This document shows, piece by piece, positions 35,087 to 44,162 of a DNA stretch of 64,000 bases. This DNA is from Luteibacter flocculans. Its GTDB lineage: Bacteria > Pseudomonadota > Gammaproteobacteria > Xanthomonadales > Rhodanobacteraceae. A model generated the notes under the pieces. The model saw only the letters and a program-made list of their open reading frames with translations. It made no database searches and was not told the origin of the DNA. The stretch spans positions 2,152,001 to 2,216,000 of the forward strand of contig NZ_CP063231.1 of the NCBI RefSeq assembly GCF_023612255.1, given 5' to 3'. The translations under genes and the position numbers were made by a program. Within the stretch, counting starts at the first letter, position 1, and the number at the start of each line of letters is the position of its first letter.

Positions 35087-36043
35087 TTACTTCACGCCTT
35101 CGTATACGATGCGGGTGAAGAAATCGGGGGCGATCACGAAGTGCCCGTAGATCGCGTCGTACTCGGCCGTGGGCTTCGCGGCGATGACTTCGTCGAGCGA
35201 CTTGCCTGCCTTCTTCATGGCGACCACCTTGTCGCGAATGCCGGCGAGCATGTCGCGAAAATCTTTCAGTTGCTTCTTGCTGCCAACCGGTCCGTGGCCG
35301 GGCACGATGATGACGTTGTCATCGAGGCGCGCGAGGATGGCGTCATCCGCTTTGATCATGCCGTCGATGCCACCGCCATGCTCGTTATCGATGAACGGAT
35401 AGACGCCGTTCCAGAACAGGTCGCCAAGCGAGGCGACGTTGGCCTCCTTGAAAAACACGTAAAGATCGGTGTCGGTATGCGACGGGTCGAGCAGACGCAC
35501 TTCCACGGTCTGGCCCTCGAAATGAAGCGTCTTGTCGGCCTTCAAGACCTCGGTCGGTATCGCGCGCTTGGGCAGCGGCTGGAAGGTGAAATCCCAGTAC
35601 GCCACATGCGTCACTTCCGAAACGCGGCGCACCGTGCCCTGCGTGGCAAGGATCTTGGCGCCGCCCTCACTCACCCACGTGTTGCCGTCCGTGTGATCCC
35701 AGTGGTAGTGCGTATTGATGACGTACTTGATTGGCGTCTTGCCCAGCGCGTCGAGTGCGGCTTCCACGCGTGGTCGCGATACGGCGATACCGGCATCGAC
35801 CAACAGCTTCCCCTGCTTACCGGCCAGCACGGTGATGTTGCCGCCCGAACCCGAAAGCATGCTCAGCGATCCGCGCAGCGCCGTCGTCTCGATCGGGTCC
35901 GTGGCCGCGGCCTGATTGATCTTGATCACCGGGCTCACCGCCTTGGCGGTCTGTGCCCACGCGGCGTTCGTGGCGGACGCGGCGACGACGGTCGCCAGGG
36001 CAAACGAAAGGATCGACCGGTTCGATAACAGGCGGCTTGTCAT
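35087..36043 (-). CDS. Secreted metallo-beta-lactamase-fold hydrolase
   Basis: 318 residues with signal peptide (about 1-30, ending AAWAQ). Zinc motif THYHWDHTDG gives His112, His114, Asp116 and His117; further ligands lie in LLDPSHTDTDLYVFF and IIVPGHGPVG. The pattern fits the quinoprotein-relay/SoxH-like MBL subgroup (periplasmic), not classical carbapenemases. Substrate unknown. Divergent from the TonB receptor behind the Fur-like box, so it may respond to the same signal, though this is inference. Confidence 0.9.
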   Translation of the reverse strand: MTSRLLSNRSILSFALATVVAASATNAAWAQTAKAVSPVIKINQAAATDPIETTALRGSLSMLSGSGGNITVLAGKQGKLLVDAGIAVSRPRVEAALDALGKTPIKYVINTHYHWDHTDGNTWVSEGGAKILATQGTVRRVSEVTHVAYWDFTFQPLPKRAIPTEVLKADKTLHFEGQTVEVRLLDPSHTDTDLYVFFKEANVASLGDLFWNGVYPFIDNEHGGGIDGMIKADDAILARLDDNVIIVPGHGPVGSKKQLKDFRDMLAGIRDKVVAMKKAGKSLDEVIAAKPTAEYDAIYGHFVIAPDFFTRIVYEGVK

Positions 36044-36169
36044 GGCGCACTCTCCTTGGGGCGGCTCGGCGGGCGCCAGCCGGATGCGACATTTAGCGCC
36101 GCCTTTTTCGCAATTTATTGTGGAAATACGCGACCGACGGCGCTTGGCAGCGGCTTAGCTTTACCTGAT

Positions 36170-36188
36170 AATGCGACTGCTTCGCATT
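36170..36188. promoter_or_regulatory. Fur-box-like palindrome
   Basis: AATGCGA-CTGCT-TCGCATT is a 19-bp inverted repeat with perfect 7-bp arms, 32 bases before the receptor ATG. It agrees with the Fur consensus AATGATAATNATTATCATT at about 12 of 19 positions and is preceded by GAT. Iron repression of the siderophore-type receptor downstream is the likely meaning. Confidence 0.5.
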
Positions 36189-36220
36189 TACATCCGCCCG
36201 CGAACCTGCCTGGATCCTCG

Positions 36221-38419
36221 ATGCCCTCCACTGCCCCCACCCTTCGTGCGCTCGTCGGCGCGATCCTCGTCGTGCTCCTGTCTCCCACCGTGCATGCGAC
36301 CGACGATGCCAATCCACAGCAGACGCCCCGCGACAACAGCACCACGCTTTCGGGCATCCAGGTCGAAGCCAACGTGGCGGCGCCCACCGCGGCCTATGCA
36401 GGCGATCAGGTCGCGCGTGGTGGACGGTTTGGCGTGCTGGGTAACCAGGACGCCATGAACGTGCCGTTTGCCAGTACCAGCTACACGGACACGCTTATTC
36501 GCAACCAGCAGGCGCGCACGCTGGGTGACGTGGTGTCGAACGACGCCGCCGTACGCACCGGCTTCGGCTTCGGCAACTTCTCGCAGACCTTCACCATTCG
36601 CGGGTTTCAGCTCTACAGCGACGATATCGCCTTCGATGGCCTGTACGGCTTGCTGCCCCGGCAACTGCTCGCACCGGAGTTGGTCAGCCGCGTGGAAGTA
36701 TTCAAGGGATCCAGCGCGTTTCTCAACGGCATCAGCCCCGGCGGCTCCGGCATCGGCGGTTCGATCAATATCGCACCCAAGCGTGCCGAAGCGCAGCCGA
36801 TCGCACGGGTCGGGCTCGACTGGGGCAGCGACAGTCAGGTGGGTGCGAGCGTCGATCTCGGTCGCCGCTTTGGCGCTGGCGATGCCTTCGGTGTGCGCGT
36901 GAATGCCGTGCATCGCGACGGCAACACCGGCATCGACGGCGAACAGCGCCGCGTCACCGCTGCGTCGGTCGCGTTCGATTACCGCGGCGACGAGCTGCGC
37001 GTCACCACGGATCTCGGCTACCAGAAGCAGGTCATTACCGGCGGCCGTGCCGTCGTCTATGCCAGTGGCCTCACCGCCGTTCCGCGTGCCCCGTCCGCAC
37101 GCACCAACTACGCGCAACCGTGGTCGAACTCCTCGCTGGAGGACACCTTCGGCGTCGTTCGCGCCGAGTACGATTTCGCACCGTGGATCACCGGTTACGT
37201 CGCGGCCGGTGCGCACCACGGCAACGAGTTTGGCGACTACGTGAGCCCTACCCTGCTCGATCGCGCTGGCAACGCCACGGAAACGCGCTTCACGGTGCCG
37301 TACATCGCCGACACCGCCACCGGCGAGGCGGGAGTCAACATGCACTTCGACACCGGCGAGGTCAGCCACCGCGTCAACGTCGGCTTCTCCGCGCTCACGT
37401 TCCGCAAGAAGGCGGCGTACGCCGGCTCACTCGATCCGATCCAGACCAACCTTTACGCGCCGACCTATGTGCCGGTGCCGGCGTTTGCCTATAACGTGGG
37501 CCCGATTTCCGATCCGGGCATTACGGGGCGCACGCAACTGCGCAGCGTCGCGGTGTCGGACACCCTCGGTTTCCTCGACGACAGCCTGGAACTCACCCTC
37601 GGCGCCCGTCGCCAGAAGCTGCACGTGCTCGGTTACAACTACGCGGTGAACGGCGTGGATGGTGCGAAGAATGCCGAGTACGAGCAGTACGCCACCAGCC
37701 CCGTCATCGGTCTGAACTACCGTATCGCCGAGCAATGGTCGGTCTACGCCAACCATATCGAAGCGCTGACGCAGGGCGATCAGGCGCCGGAGACCTTCAA
37801 CAACCGACCGGTGACCAATGCCGGCCAAGTGTTCGCGCCGTACAAGGCGAAGCAGAACGAAGTGGGCGTGAAGTGGGATGCCGGTACCGTCGGCAGCAGC
37901 CTCGCACTGTTCCAGATCAAGCAGCCGAGCGCCTACGTCGACACGTCCAACACGTATGTCGTGGACGGTGAGCAGCGGAATCGCGGCGTCGAATGGAACG
38001 TGTTTGGCCAGCCCACCGCGGGGATACGCGTGCTTGGCGGCCTCAGTTACATCCGGCCCGAACTGGTGAAGACTCAGGGGGGCACGAACGAAGGCAACGA
38101 CGCGATCGGCGTGCCCCGCTTCCAGGCCAATGCCGGCGTGGAGTGGGATCTGCCGAACGTGCCCGACGTCACCCTGAGCGCACGGGCGGTGCATACCGGC
38201 AAGCAGTATCTCGACGCGGCGAACACCCTGAAGGTACCGGCGTGGACGACGTACGATCTCGGTGCGCGCACCACGACGCATCTGGAAGGCGTACCCGTCA
38301 CCTTCCGGCTCACGGTGCAGAACGTGGCGAACAAGGGTTACTGGGCCTCGGCCAACGGCGGTTACCTGACCCAGGGCACGCCGCGCACGTTCTATGTGTC
38401 GGCCTCGTTCGACCTTTAG
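36221..38419 (+). CDS. TonB-dependent siderophore receptor
   Basis: 732 residues from ATG 36221. Signal peptide ending SPTVHAT; TonB-box-like TTLSGIQVEA; plug with QARTLGDVVSNDAAVRTG, FTIRGF and RVEVFKGSSAFLNGI, the wording typical of FhuA/FpvA-like siderophore receptors; C-terminal strand GTPRTFYVSASFDL ends in an aromatic-x-Leu signal. The Fur-like box just upstream supports a role in iron uptake. No siderophore biosynthesis genes are nearby, so it may take up a xenosiderophore. Confidence 0.92.
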   Translation: MPSTAPTLRALVGAILVVLLSPTVHATDDANPQQTPRDNSTTLSGIQVEANVAAPTAAYAGDQVARGGRFGVLGNQDAMNVPFASTSYTDTLIRNQQARTLGDVVSNDAAVRTGFGFGNFSQTFTIRGFQLYSDDIAFDGLYGLLPRQLLAPELVSRVEVFKGSSAFLNGISPGGSGIGGSINIAPKRAEAQPIARVGLDWGSDSQVGASVDLGRRFGAGDAFGVRVNAVHRDGNTGIDGEQRRVTAASVAFDYRGDELRVTTDLGYQKQVITGGRAVVYASGLTAVPRAPSARTNYAQPWSNSSLEDTFGVVRAEYDFAPWITGYVAAGAHHGNEFGDYVSPTLLDRAGNATETRFTVPYIADTATGEAGVNMHFDTGEVSHRVNVGFSALTFRKKAAYAGSLDPIQTNLYAPTYVPVPAFAYNVGPISDPGITGRTQLRSVAVSDTLGFLDDSLELTLGARRQKLHVLGYNYAVNGVDGAKNAEYEQYATSPVIGLNYRIAEQWSVYANHIEALTQGDQAPETFNNRPVTNAGQVFAPYKAKQNEVGVKWDAGTVGSSLALFQIKQPSAYVDTSNTYVVDGEQRNRGVEWNVFGQPTAGIRVLGGLSYIRPELVKTQGGTNEGNDAIGVPRFQANAGVEWDLPNVPDVTLSARAVHTGKQYLDAANTLKVPAWTTYDLGARTTTHLEGVPVTFRLTVQNVANKGYWASANGGYLTQGTPRTFYVSASFDL

Positions 38420-38422
38420 CGG

Positions 38423-40195
38423 CTAGGCCACGGACGGCTGTGCGCACTCGTGCGCGTGGCCGTTCGCGACCACGCGATTGCGTCCAGCGCGCTTGGCCGC
38501 GTAGAGCGATGCATCGGCTTCGCGGCATACACGCGGCAAGGTATAGCCGTGGTCTTCGGTGCCTGCGACCCCCACGCTGGCGGAAAACACGATGGTGTAC
38601 CCGTCCTCCACGGCGGGCGACAGCTCGATGGCCCGCCGGATGCGCTCCGCGATCGCTACGCCCTCGTCCAGCGGACAGCCCGGTAGGAACACCCCGAATT
38701 CCTCTCCACCGAGCCGTCCGAACAAGTCCGCGGGGCGCAACTGCTGCTGGCAAAGGGTCGCCGCGTGCCGAAGCACGACGTCGCCCATGGCATGACCATA
38801 GGTGTCGTTGACCTGCTTGAAGTGGTCGAGGTCGATCAACAGCAGACACGCGGGTGCGTGACGCTTTTCCATCGATCGCAGCACGCGCTCCGCTTCGTTC
38901 ATGAAATGCTGGCGATTGAAGATTCCCGTGAGGCCGTCGTAACGGGACAGCTTGCGGAAGCGGAGCTGCGACCGCTTGGTGCGGAAGAGCCAGAAGATCA
39001 CCGAGGCGAGGAACATCGACAGCAGGCCGATGTAGAGCCGCCCCGTTTCCAGCGCTTTGGTTTCCAGTGCCTTCTGCAGGCGCAGGATGTTGTTCTGCTT
39101 GGCCAGCTGTTCGGATTCCAGTTTCTGGACCACGACGTGCTGCTGGCTGAGCTGGAAGGCAAGGCTGCGCGCCGTGAGATCGGTGAGATATCCCTTGTCG
39201 GCAGCGGTATAGCGCTCGTAATAGTTGAGCGCGGCGGCGCTGTGTCCACTGGCCTTCTCGATCCGGTACAGCACGCCGTAAGCATCCCTCAGCCACTCGC
39301 TCAGGTCGGACGGATCGCTCATGGCCACGGCGGCTAGCGCCGCCTTCCGGGCTTCGTCGTTCCTGTCGAGTTTTTCGTAGATCCTGGCACGTTGCACTTG
39401 CGACGCCAGCATGTGCGGATAGTACGCATTGGTGCGGATACTGCCGCCGATGTGGTCAAGCAGATCGAGCGCTTTGCGCGGCTGGTTCTCGTCGAGCAGC
39501 CGGTCGATGAGAACCAGCCGCATGGTGTTGGCGAGCACCGGCTGGGCCGACGACACGCAGGTCTCGATGGCCTCTGTCAGGTCGGTGCTTGTCGACGAAA
39601 GATGGCCGCGCGTATCGAGCGCGGCGACGCGCAAGGAGCGTGGATAACAGAGATCGCCGCCCGGCGGCATGGATTCCTCCATCATCGCCGCGTAGCGCAG
39701 GGCGAGGTCCGCCTGGCCTGCGAGATTCAGCATCTGCGACAGATTCATCAGCAGCATCGACCGGGCGAGCGGGTCAGTGACCTTGTCCAGGCCCACGGTG
39801 ACCTGGTTCGCGAGCGCGAACGCTTCCGCATAGCGACGGTTGGCGGCGAAGTTGCTCAGCAACAGCGCCGATGCCTTGGCCGCCAGTGTGGCGTCGCCGG
39901 AATGCGCCACGATGTCCTGCAGCGCCGTCTGTGACTTGACGTAATCGCCCGAGAACATGGTCTGCCAGGCGTCGAGATAACGCAGGTACCACGTCGTGGA
40001 CGCGTCCATCGGCGGGGACACGCGGTGGATTTCCTCAAGCCGGCGTACGAACTCGGCATGATCTTTCGTGCGCAGGCTTTCGGTCTGGGCGAGAAATGCC
40101 GCCGGGTCGTCGATCGAAGTCGCGGTACGCTCTGCGGCTTCCACGGCGCCGCAGGCGAGGACGAGGCAGGCAAACCATGACCTGAAACGTTTCAT
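38423..40195 (-). CDS. Diguanylate cyclase with periplasmic TPR-like sensor
   Basis: 590 residues from ATG 40195. Signal peptide/anchor at 1-20, a long helical TPR-like sensor region (about 30-370), a coiled coil, one membrane helix (LLSMFLASVIFWLF) and a GGDEF domain. The active-site motif is GGEEF (residues 496-500), with the inhibitory site RxxD at Arg487-Asp490 exactly five residues before it. It should therefore make c-di-GMP and be product-inhibited. It starts 29 bases after the stop of the borosin precursor gene, in the same orientation, so the two are probably cotranscribed. Confidence 0.92.
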   Translation of the reverse strand: MKRFRSWFACLVLACGAVEAAERTATSIDDPAAFLAQTESLRTKDHAEFVRRLEEIHRVSPPMDASTTWYLRYLDAWQTMFSGDYVKSQTALQDIVAHSGDATLAAKASALLLSNFAANRRYAEAFALANQVTVGLDKVTDPLARSMLLMNLSQMLNLAGQADLALRYAAMMEESMPPGGDLCYPRSLRVAALDTRGHLSSTSTDLTEAIETCVSSAQPVLANTMRLVLIDRLLDENQPRKALDLLDHIGGSIRTNAYYPHMLASQVQRARIYEKLDRNDEARKAALAAVAMSDPSDLSEWLRDAYGVLYRIEKASGHSAAALNYYERYTAADKGYLTDLTARSLAFQLSQQHVVVQKLESEQLAKQNNILRLQKALETKALETGRLYIGLLSMFLASVIFWLFRTKRSQLRFRKLSRYDGLTGIFNRQHFMNEAERVLRSMEKRHAPACLLLIDLDHFKQVNDTYGHAMGDVVLRHAATLCQQQLRPADLFGRLGGEEFGVFLPGCPLDEGVAIAERIRRAIELSPAVEDGYTIVFSASVGVAGTEDHGYTLPRVCREADASLYAAKRAGRNRVVANGHAHECAQPSVA

Positions 40196-40224
40196 CCCTG
40201 GTCGTCCCCCGTCCCGGGCCTCGA

Positions 40225-40557
40225 CTATGGCTCGGCGTGGCCGGGCGCTGGCGGCGCTTGCGGCTCGTCGTCGCAATCGTCGTCACCTTGGTCGTCGTTA
40301 TCGTCGCAATCGTCGTCCCCGTCGTCATCCCCGTCATCGTCATCCTCGTGGCAGGGGGTCTGGGAAATCTGCGTCGTGTGCATGGTGATGCGGCCGAATT
40401 CACCGTCCAAGTGCGAGCTGTCACCCAGGGCAGCGGCCTTCACCAATGCCTCCGTCGCACCGGCCTTGGCGAGCAACTCGGCCAGTTCTTCGGCCGACGC
40501 ATCGCGTAACGCGGCGTCGCGCCCGATGGCCTCCAGCAGTTCGATCGTGTCACGCAT
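40225..40557 (-). CDS. Probable borosin precursor peptide with Asp/Cys-rich tail
   Basis: 110 residues from ATG 40557 (AGGGG ribosome site). Residues 1-55 are helical, with the pattern LLEAIGRDAALRDAS ... LLAKAGATEALVKAAALGD, closely resembling the borosin-binding domain of split-borosin precursors such as Shewanella SonA (LG-x-DA-x-L ... GL ... AL-x-x-GD). Residues 56-69 (RITMHTTQISQTPC) are the likely methylated core. The tail (70-97) is almost all Asp with two Cys and a few Gly, ending EPQAPPAPGHAEP. The peptide N-methyltransferase gene lies immediately upstream. No signal peptide. Function as substrate is inferred from context and the leader pattern. Confidence 0.75.
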   Translation of the reverse strand: MRDTIELLEAIGRDAALRDASAEELAELLAKAGATEALVKAAALGDSSHLDGEFGRITMHTTQISQTPCHEDDDDGDDDGDDDCDDNDDQGDDDCDDEPQAPPAPGHAEP

Positions 40558-40636
40558 GTTGTTCCCCTGTTTTCCGATAACGGTCGATGTCAGGGCCGAG
40601 GCCCCGGAAACCGTGACGGCAGCCGCCGCCGTTTCT

Positions 40637-41473
40637 TTACCGTCCGGCGTCAGCCTCAAGCGCATCGATCGCGGCCAGGCGCTCCTGTATCGCCGGATTC
40701 GGCTTCAGGGCCACGGCGGGAGGCAGCACCACGGTTTCCACCGCCGTCAGAGGATCCCCCGGCAGGTCGCGCAGACGAATGCGGCGCACCCCCGGTGTCT
40801 GGATGGGCAGCGTCGCGCCCCGGTAGACGATGATCTCGTGATCCAACGGGTAGTCCTGGGCCAGCACATCCACCAATACCTGTCGGTAGGCCGGCCCGGT
40901 CGCGAAGCGAGCCAGGGATCGGTCGCCCACCACGCCGACCTGCCACAGCACCAGGTACGCACTGGGATCGAGCCGACGCTCGTAGAACAGTAGCTGGCTG
41001 GCTTCGAAGTGCTGGCATCCATAGCGGCCCGGATCGATGCCCAGGTCGGCATACAGGCAATCCTCTGCCGAGATTCCGGGCTCCATCCGCGCCTCGAAAC
41101 CCTCGTCCCGCGCCTTCTCGATGGCCTTGTGCGGCGACCACGCGAAGATGCCAGGGTGCCCGTAGAACACGCCGCACACGCGCTTACCCGCGCGCACCTC
41201 GTCCAGCATCAGGTCGACCCATTGCCGGTACGTCCGCATGCGCGATTTTCCTTCGCGGTAGTACGGCTGCAGACTGCGCACGTCACCATGCATGCGCCGG
41301 AGCCAGGCTTCCACCACGGCGTCGGAGAGTGCCGCGAACACGACGTCCGCCTGGACGATGTAGCTGTGTGCCAGGGGCGTGAGGTGCGAGCCAAGGGTCA
41401 TGCCCATGCCGACGCACGCCAGGCTGCCGCGGCGCGGGATGGGCTCGGAGAAATGTGAAGAAGGTGTGTTCAT
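40637..41473 (-). CDS. Borosin-type peptide backbone alpha-N-methyltransferase (split SonM-like)
   Basis: 278 residues from ATG 41473; ATG 41485 or 41509 are alternatives. It belongs to the tetrapyrrole-methylase fold (SAM-dependent). Motifs SLACVGMGMTLGSHLTPLA, YYREGKSRMRTYRQWVDLM, VFYGHPGIFAWSPHKAIEKA, MEPGISAEDCLYADLGIDP and LVLWQVGVVGD match the OphMA/SonM peptide N-methyltransferases far better than the CobA/CysG porphyrin enzymes; the Arg/Tyr cluster in the second motif corresponds to the catalytic residues. Unlike fungal OphMA, no core peptide is fused at the C-terminus (it ends ALEADAGR), so the substrate must be separate; the neighbouring 110-residue gene fits. It follows the exporter outer-membrane gene by 44 bases. 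Confidence 0.85.
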   Translation of the reverse strand: MNTPSSHFSEPIPRRGSLACVGMGMTLGSHLTPLAHSYIVQADVVFAALSDAVVEAWLRRMHGDVRSLQPYYREGKSRMRTYRQWVDLMLDEVRAGKRVCGVFYGHPGIFAWSPHKAIEKARDEGFEARMEPGISAEDCLYADLGIDPGRYGCQHFEASQLLFYERRLDPSAYLVLWQVGVVGDRSLARFATGPAYRQVLVDVLAQDYPLDHEIIVYRGATLPIQTPGVRRIRLRDLPGDPLTAVETVVLPPAVALKPNPAIQERLAAIDALEADAGR

Positions 41474-41517
41474 GGGGCGGATCATAGGCGATGACGCAGT
41501 CCGCCACATGAGCCCGG

Positions 41518-43020
41518 TCAATTAGGCGTGTCGCCGCCCCCGATAGCCTTGCACACCGCCACGTATCGCACCGAAACCGCCGCCGTGCTCTGTGCCAGCT
41601 CGCGCTGCGCGTCGAGCAGGGTCCGCTGCGCGTCCAGCTCATCGATATAGCTGACGTCGCCGGCCCGATGGCGCGACACCGCCATATCGTACGCGTCGCG
41701 CGACAGACGCTCGCGTTCGACGAGTCGCGCATGCCGCTGGCGTTCGGCGGCGTACCCGTTCAATGCGGTATCCACATCCGTCCACGCCTGCAGGACGGTG
41801 TTCTGATACGCCACCGCCGCCTCCTGCTGTTCCAGCCGGCGCAGGGTGACGACGCTGCGTCGGCGGCCCATGTCGAATACCGGGAGGTCCAGTCGCGGCC
41901 CTACGGTCCACTGGCGGCTACCCCAGTCGCCAAGTTCCCCGGATCTGAGCGACTCGAAGGCGAACGAACCGCCTAGCGTGATGCGCGGGTACAGGTCGGC
42001 CACGGCAACGCCCGTGTTCGCCGTAGCAGCGTGCAGACGCGCTTCCGCCTGGCGGATGTCGGGCCGACGGCGTGCAAGCTCGGAAGGCACGCCCAGCGCC
42101 AGATCGGGCCAGGCCGGCGTGGGCGCTTCGTCATGCGGGGGAGCCAGCATGGTCTGGAGACCTCCCGGCGGCTGCCCGAGCAACAACGAGAGTCCATCGA
42201 TCGCGCTGGCCTCCTGGTCCAGCAAGGCCGGCAGGCGCGACTCGAGATCGGCCAGCAGCGCCTGCTGCCGCGTCGCATCGAGGTCGCTGGCCATGCCGCC
42301 GTCCGCGCGTGCTTTCAGCAGGGCGAAGCGCTCGGTGGCGGCATCGATGTCGGCCCGCGTGAGGGCGACCTGCCGCTGTACGCCGCGCAGTTCCATATAG
42401 CGTCGTGCCACCTCGGCCGCCACATCGAGTCGAACGCCGTCGAAGAGTGCCCCGGACACGTCCACCTGCGCGTCGGCTGCTTCGACCGAACGCCGTACGC
42501 GTCCCCAGAAGTCGAGTTCCCAGGAAGCGTCGAAGCCCGCCTCGTACACGTTGAACGGTTGGCTCAGGAGGGCAAGCACGGCATCGCGACTGCTCGCCGG
42601 CGCAAGCACATCGATGGTTCGGGTGGTCGCGCCGTTTTCGCTCGGGCGTTGGCGCTGCGCGCTGGCACCCAGGTTTACTTGTGGACCGTGCTGTGCCGCG
42701 ACGGCGTGGCGCTGCGCACGACTCTGGGCAAAACGTAGCGCCGCCGTCTGCAGATCGGGGTTGGCAGCGGCGGCGCGCGCTTCCAGTGCGTCGAGCACCG
42801 GATCGCCGAACGCCTTCCACCAATCGCTCGACGGTTCGGCGTGCTCGCCGGACCATGCCGCGTCGCGCAGCGACGGGTCGCCGGCGCGCAGGGTCGTCCA
42901 GTCCGCAGGCGGCTTGGTCGTCGGTGTCGGGCGGACGAAATCCGGGCCGACGGCGCAGCCGCCGAGCGTGCCCATCGCCAGGACGAGAAGCGGCAGAAAG
43001 CGAGGCGTTGGCGTGCGCAT
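41518..43020 (-). CDS. NodT-family outer-membrane efflux lipoprotein of ABC exporter
   Basis: 500 residues from ATG 43020. Lipobox LGGC followed by AVGPDFVRP; two OEP repeats with the typical ARRRPDIRQAEARLHAATANTGVAVADLYP and the channel-forming helices. Starts 14 bases after the second ABC permease stop, same strand. Likely the outer-membrane exit for the HlyD/ABC system encoded upstream; it is the last exporter gene before the borosin methyltransferase. Confidence 0.92.
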   Translation of the reverse strand: MRTPTPRFLPLLVLAMGTLGGCAVGPDFVRPTPTTKPPADWTTLRAGDPSLRDAAWSGEHAEPSSDWWKAFGDPVLDALEARAAAANPDLQTAALRFAQSRAQRHAVAAQHGPQVNLGASAQRQRPSENGATTRTIDVLAPASSRDAVLALLSQPFNVYEAGFDASWELDFWGRVRRSVEAADAQVDVSGALFDGVRLDVAAEVARRYMELRGVQRQVALTRADIDAATERFALLKARADGGMASDLDATRQQALLADLESRLPALLDQEASAIDGLSLLLGQPPGGLQTMLAPPHDEAPTPAWPDLALGVPSELARRRPDIRQAEARLHAATANTGVAVADLYPRITLGGSFAFESLRSGELGDWGSRQWTVGPRLDLPVFDMGRRRSVVTLRRLEQQEAAVAYQNTVLQAWTDVDTALNGYAAERQRHARLVERERLSRDAYDMAVSRHRAGDVSYIDELDAQRTLLDAQRELAQSTAAVSVRYVAVCKAIGGGDTPN

Positions 43021-43034
43021 GAGGCGTACCGGAT

Positions 43035-44162
43035 TCAGGTGAGTCGATGACGGAAGAGCCACGCCGCGGTGGGCAGGGTCACAGCGGAAATGGCAAGCAA
43101 GGGCAAGATGTCGGCGAGCACCGCGTGGAGGCCCACGCCTTCGAGGTAGACACGATGAACCATGTGGATGCCATAACGCGCGGGATCGATCATCGTGAAC
43201 CACTGCATGACCACGGGCATGTTGGCGATCGGTGTGGTCATGCCCGACAGCAGGACGAGCGGCATCATCAGCACGAACGTGTAGAGCATCGCCTGCTGCA
43301 TGCTCACCGCCAGTGCGGAAATGGCAAGCCCGATGCCCACGGCCGCCAAAGTGAACACCAACAGCGCCGTATAAAGCGTCACTAGTGAACCCGCCGGCGG
43401 GATGCGGAACCACAGGCTGGTGATGAGCACGACGAGGCTGGCCTGCGCGAGACCGACGATGATCGACGGCACCGATTTCCCGATCATGATCTCCGTCGGC
43501 GTACACGGCGTCACCAGCAACTGATCGAACGTGCCCTGCTCCCGTTCGCGGGCGACCGACAGCGCGGTCAGCATGAGCGTCTGCAGCATGCTCAGGTTCG
43601 CGATCATGGCGGTCATCATGAACCAGCGCGTTTCGAGATTCGGGTTGTACCAACTACGCACGTCCACGGTAAGCGGAACCTCGCCACCACCGTGTTCCTT
43701 CCGCCAATCGGCATTGAAGCGGCTCACGATCGTGCCCAGGTACCCCGCCGCCGTCCCTGCCGAGACCGAATTGCGCGCGTCGAGCACGAGTTGCACCGGC
43801 GTGTCCTCGCCGTTGGAAAGACGGCTTTCGAAGCGCGGCGGGATGTGTACGACGAACAGCACGTCGCCCGCATTGACGATGGGTGGGATGTCGCTCTCGT
43901 TCCGGAGTGTGGCCGCGCGCTGGAAGGCGCCGGAGCTTTCGATCCGGGCGACCAGCGCCGTGGCCGCCTCGCCGTGATCCTGATCGAGCAGCGCATAAGG
44001 GGCCTGCCGCAGGTCGAGCGTCGCCGCGTAGCCAAAAATCAACGACTGCACCAGCACCGGTGCGAACAACACCATGCGGCCCGCCGGATCCTTAAGGATC
44101 ACCTTAAGCTCCTTCCGGCAGAGGTTGAGCACGCGACGCAGGAAGGCGACAAGGCTGTTCAT
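43035..44162 (-). CDS. ABC-2 type permease (YbhR-like)
   Basis: 375 residues. N-terminal LCRKELKVILKDPAGRMVLFAP and a first membrane helix, a large periplasmic loop (about 50-170), then five to six helices with the ABC-2 motif VAREREQGTFDQLLVTP. It overlaps the previous permease by ATGA. One of two half-permeases served by the fused ATPase; family members export drugs or lipids. Confidence 0.9.
   Translation of the reverse strand: MNSLVAFLRRVLNLCRKELKVILKDPAGRMVLFAPVLVQSLIFGYAATLDLRQAPYALLDQDHGEAATALVARIESSGAFQRAATLRNESDIPPIVNAGDVLFVVHIPPRFESRLSNGEDTPVQLVLDARNSVSAGTAAGYLGTIVSRFNADWRKEHGGGEVPLTVDVRSWYNPNLETRWFMMTAMIANLSMLQTLMLTALSVAREREQGTFDQLLVTPCTPTEIMIGKSVPSIIVGLAQASLVVLITSLWFRIPPAGSLVTLYTALLVFTLAAVGIGLAISALAVSMQQAMLYTFVLMMPLVLLSGMTTPIANMPVVMQWFTMIDPARYGIHMVHRVYLEGVGLHAVLADILPLLAISAVTLPTAAWLFRHRLT

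Noticed and set aside
40237-40509. Plus-strand frame reading as a Val/Ile-rich membrane helix
   Set aside because: It is the complement of the Asp-rich repeat of the borosin precursor; GAC read backwards gives GTC (Val). The minus strand has the ribosome site and the conserved leader pattern.
40637-41473. Reading the tetrapyrrole-methylase-fold gene as a cobalamin or siroheme enzyme
   Set aside because: Its motifs match peptide N-methyltransferases, and no cobalamin or heme genes are near; a small peptide gene is.
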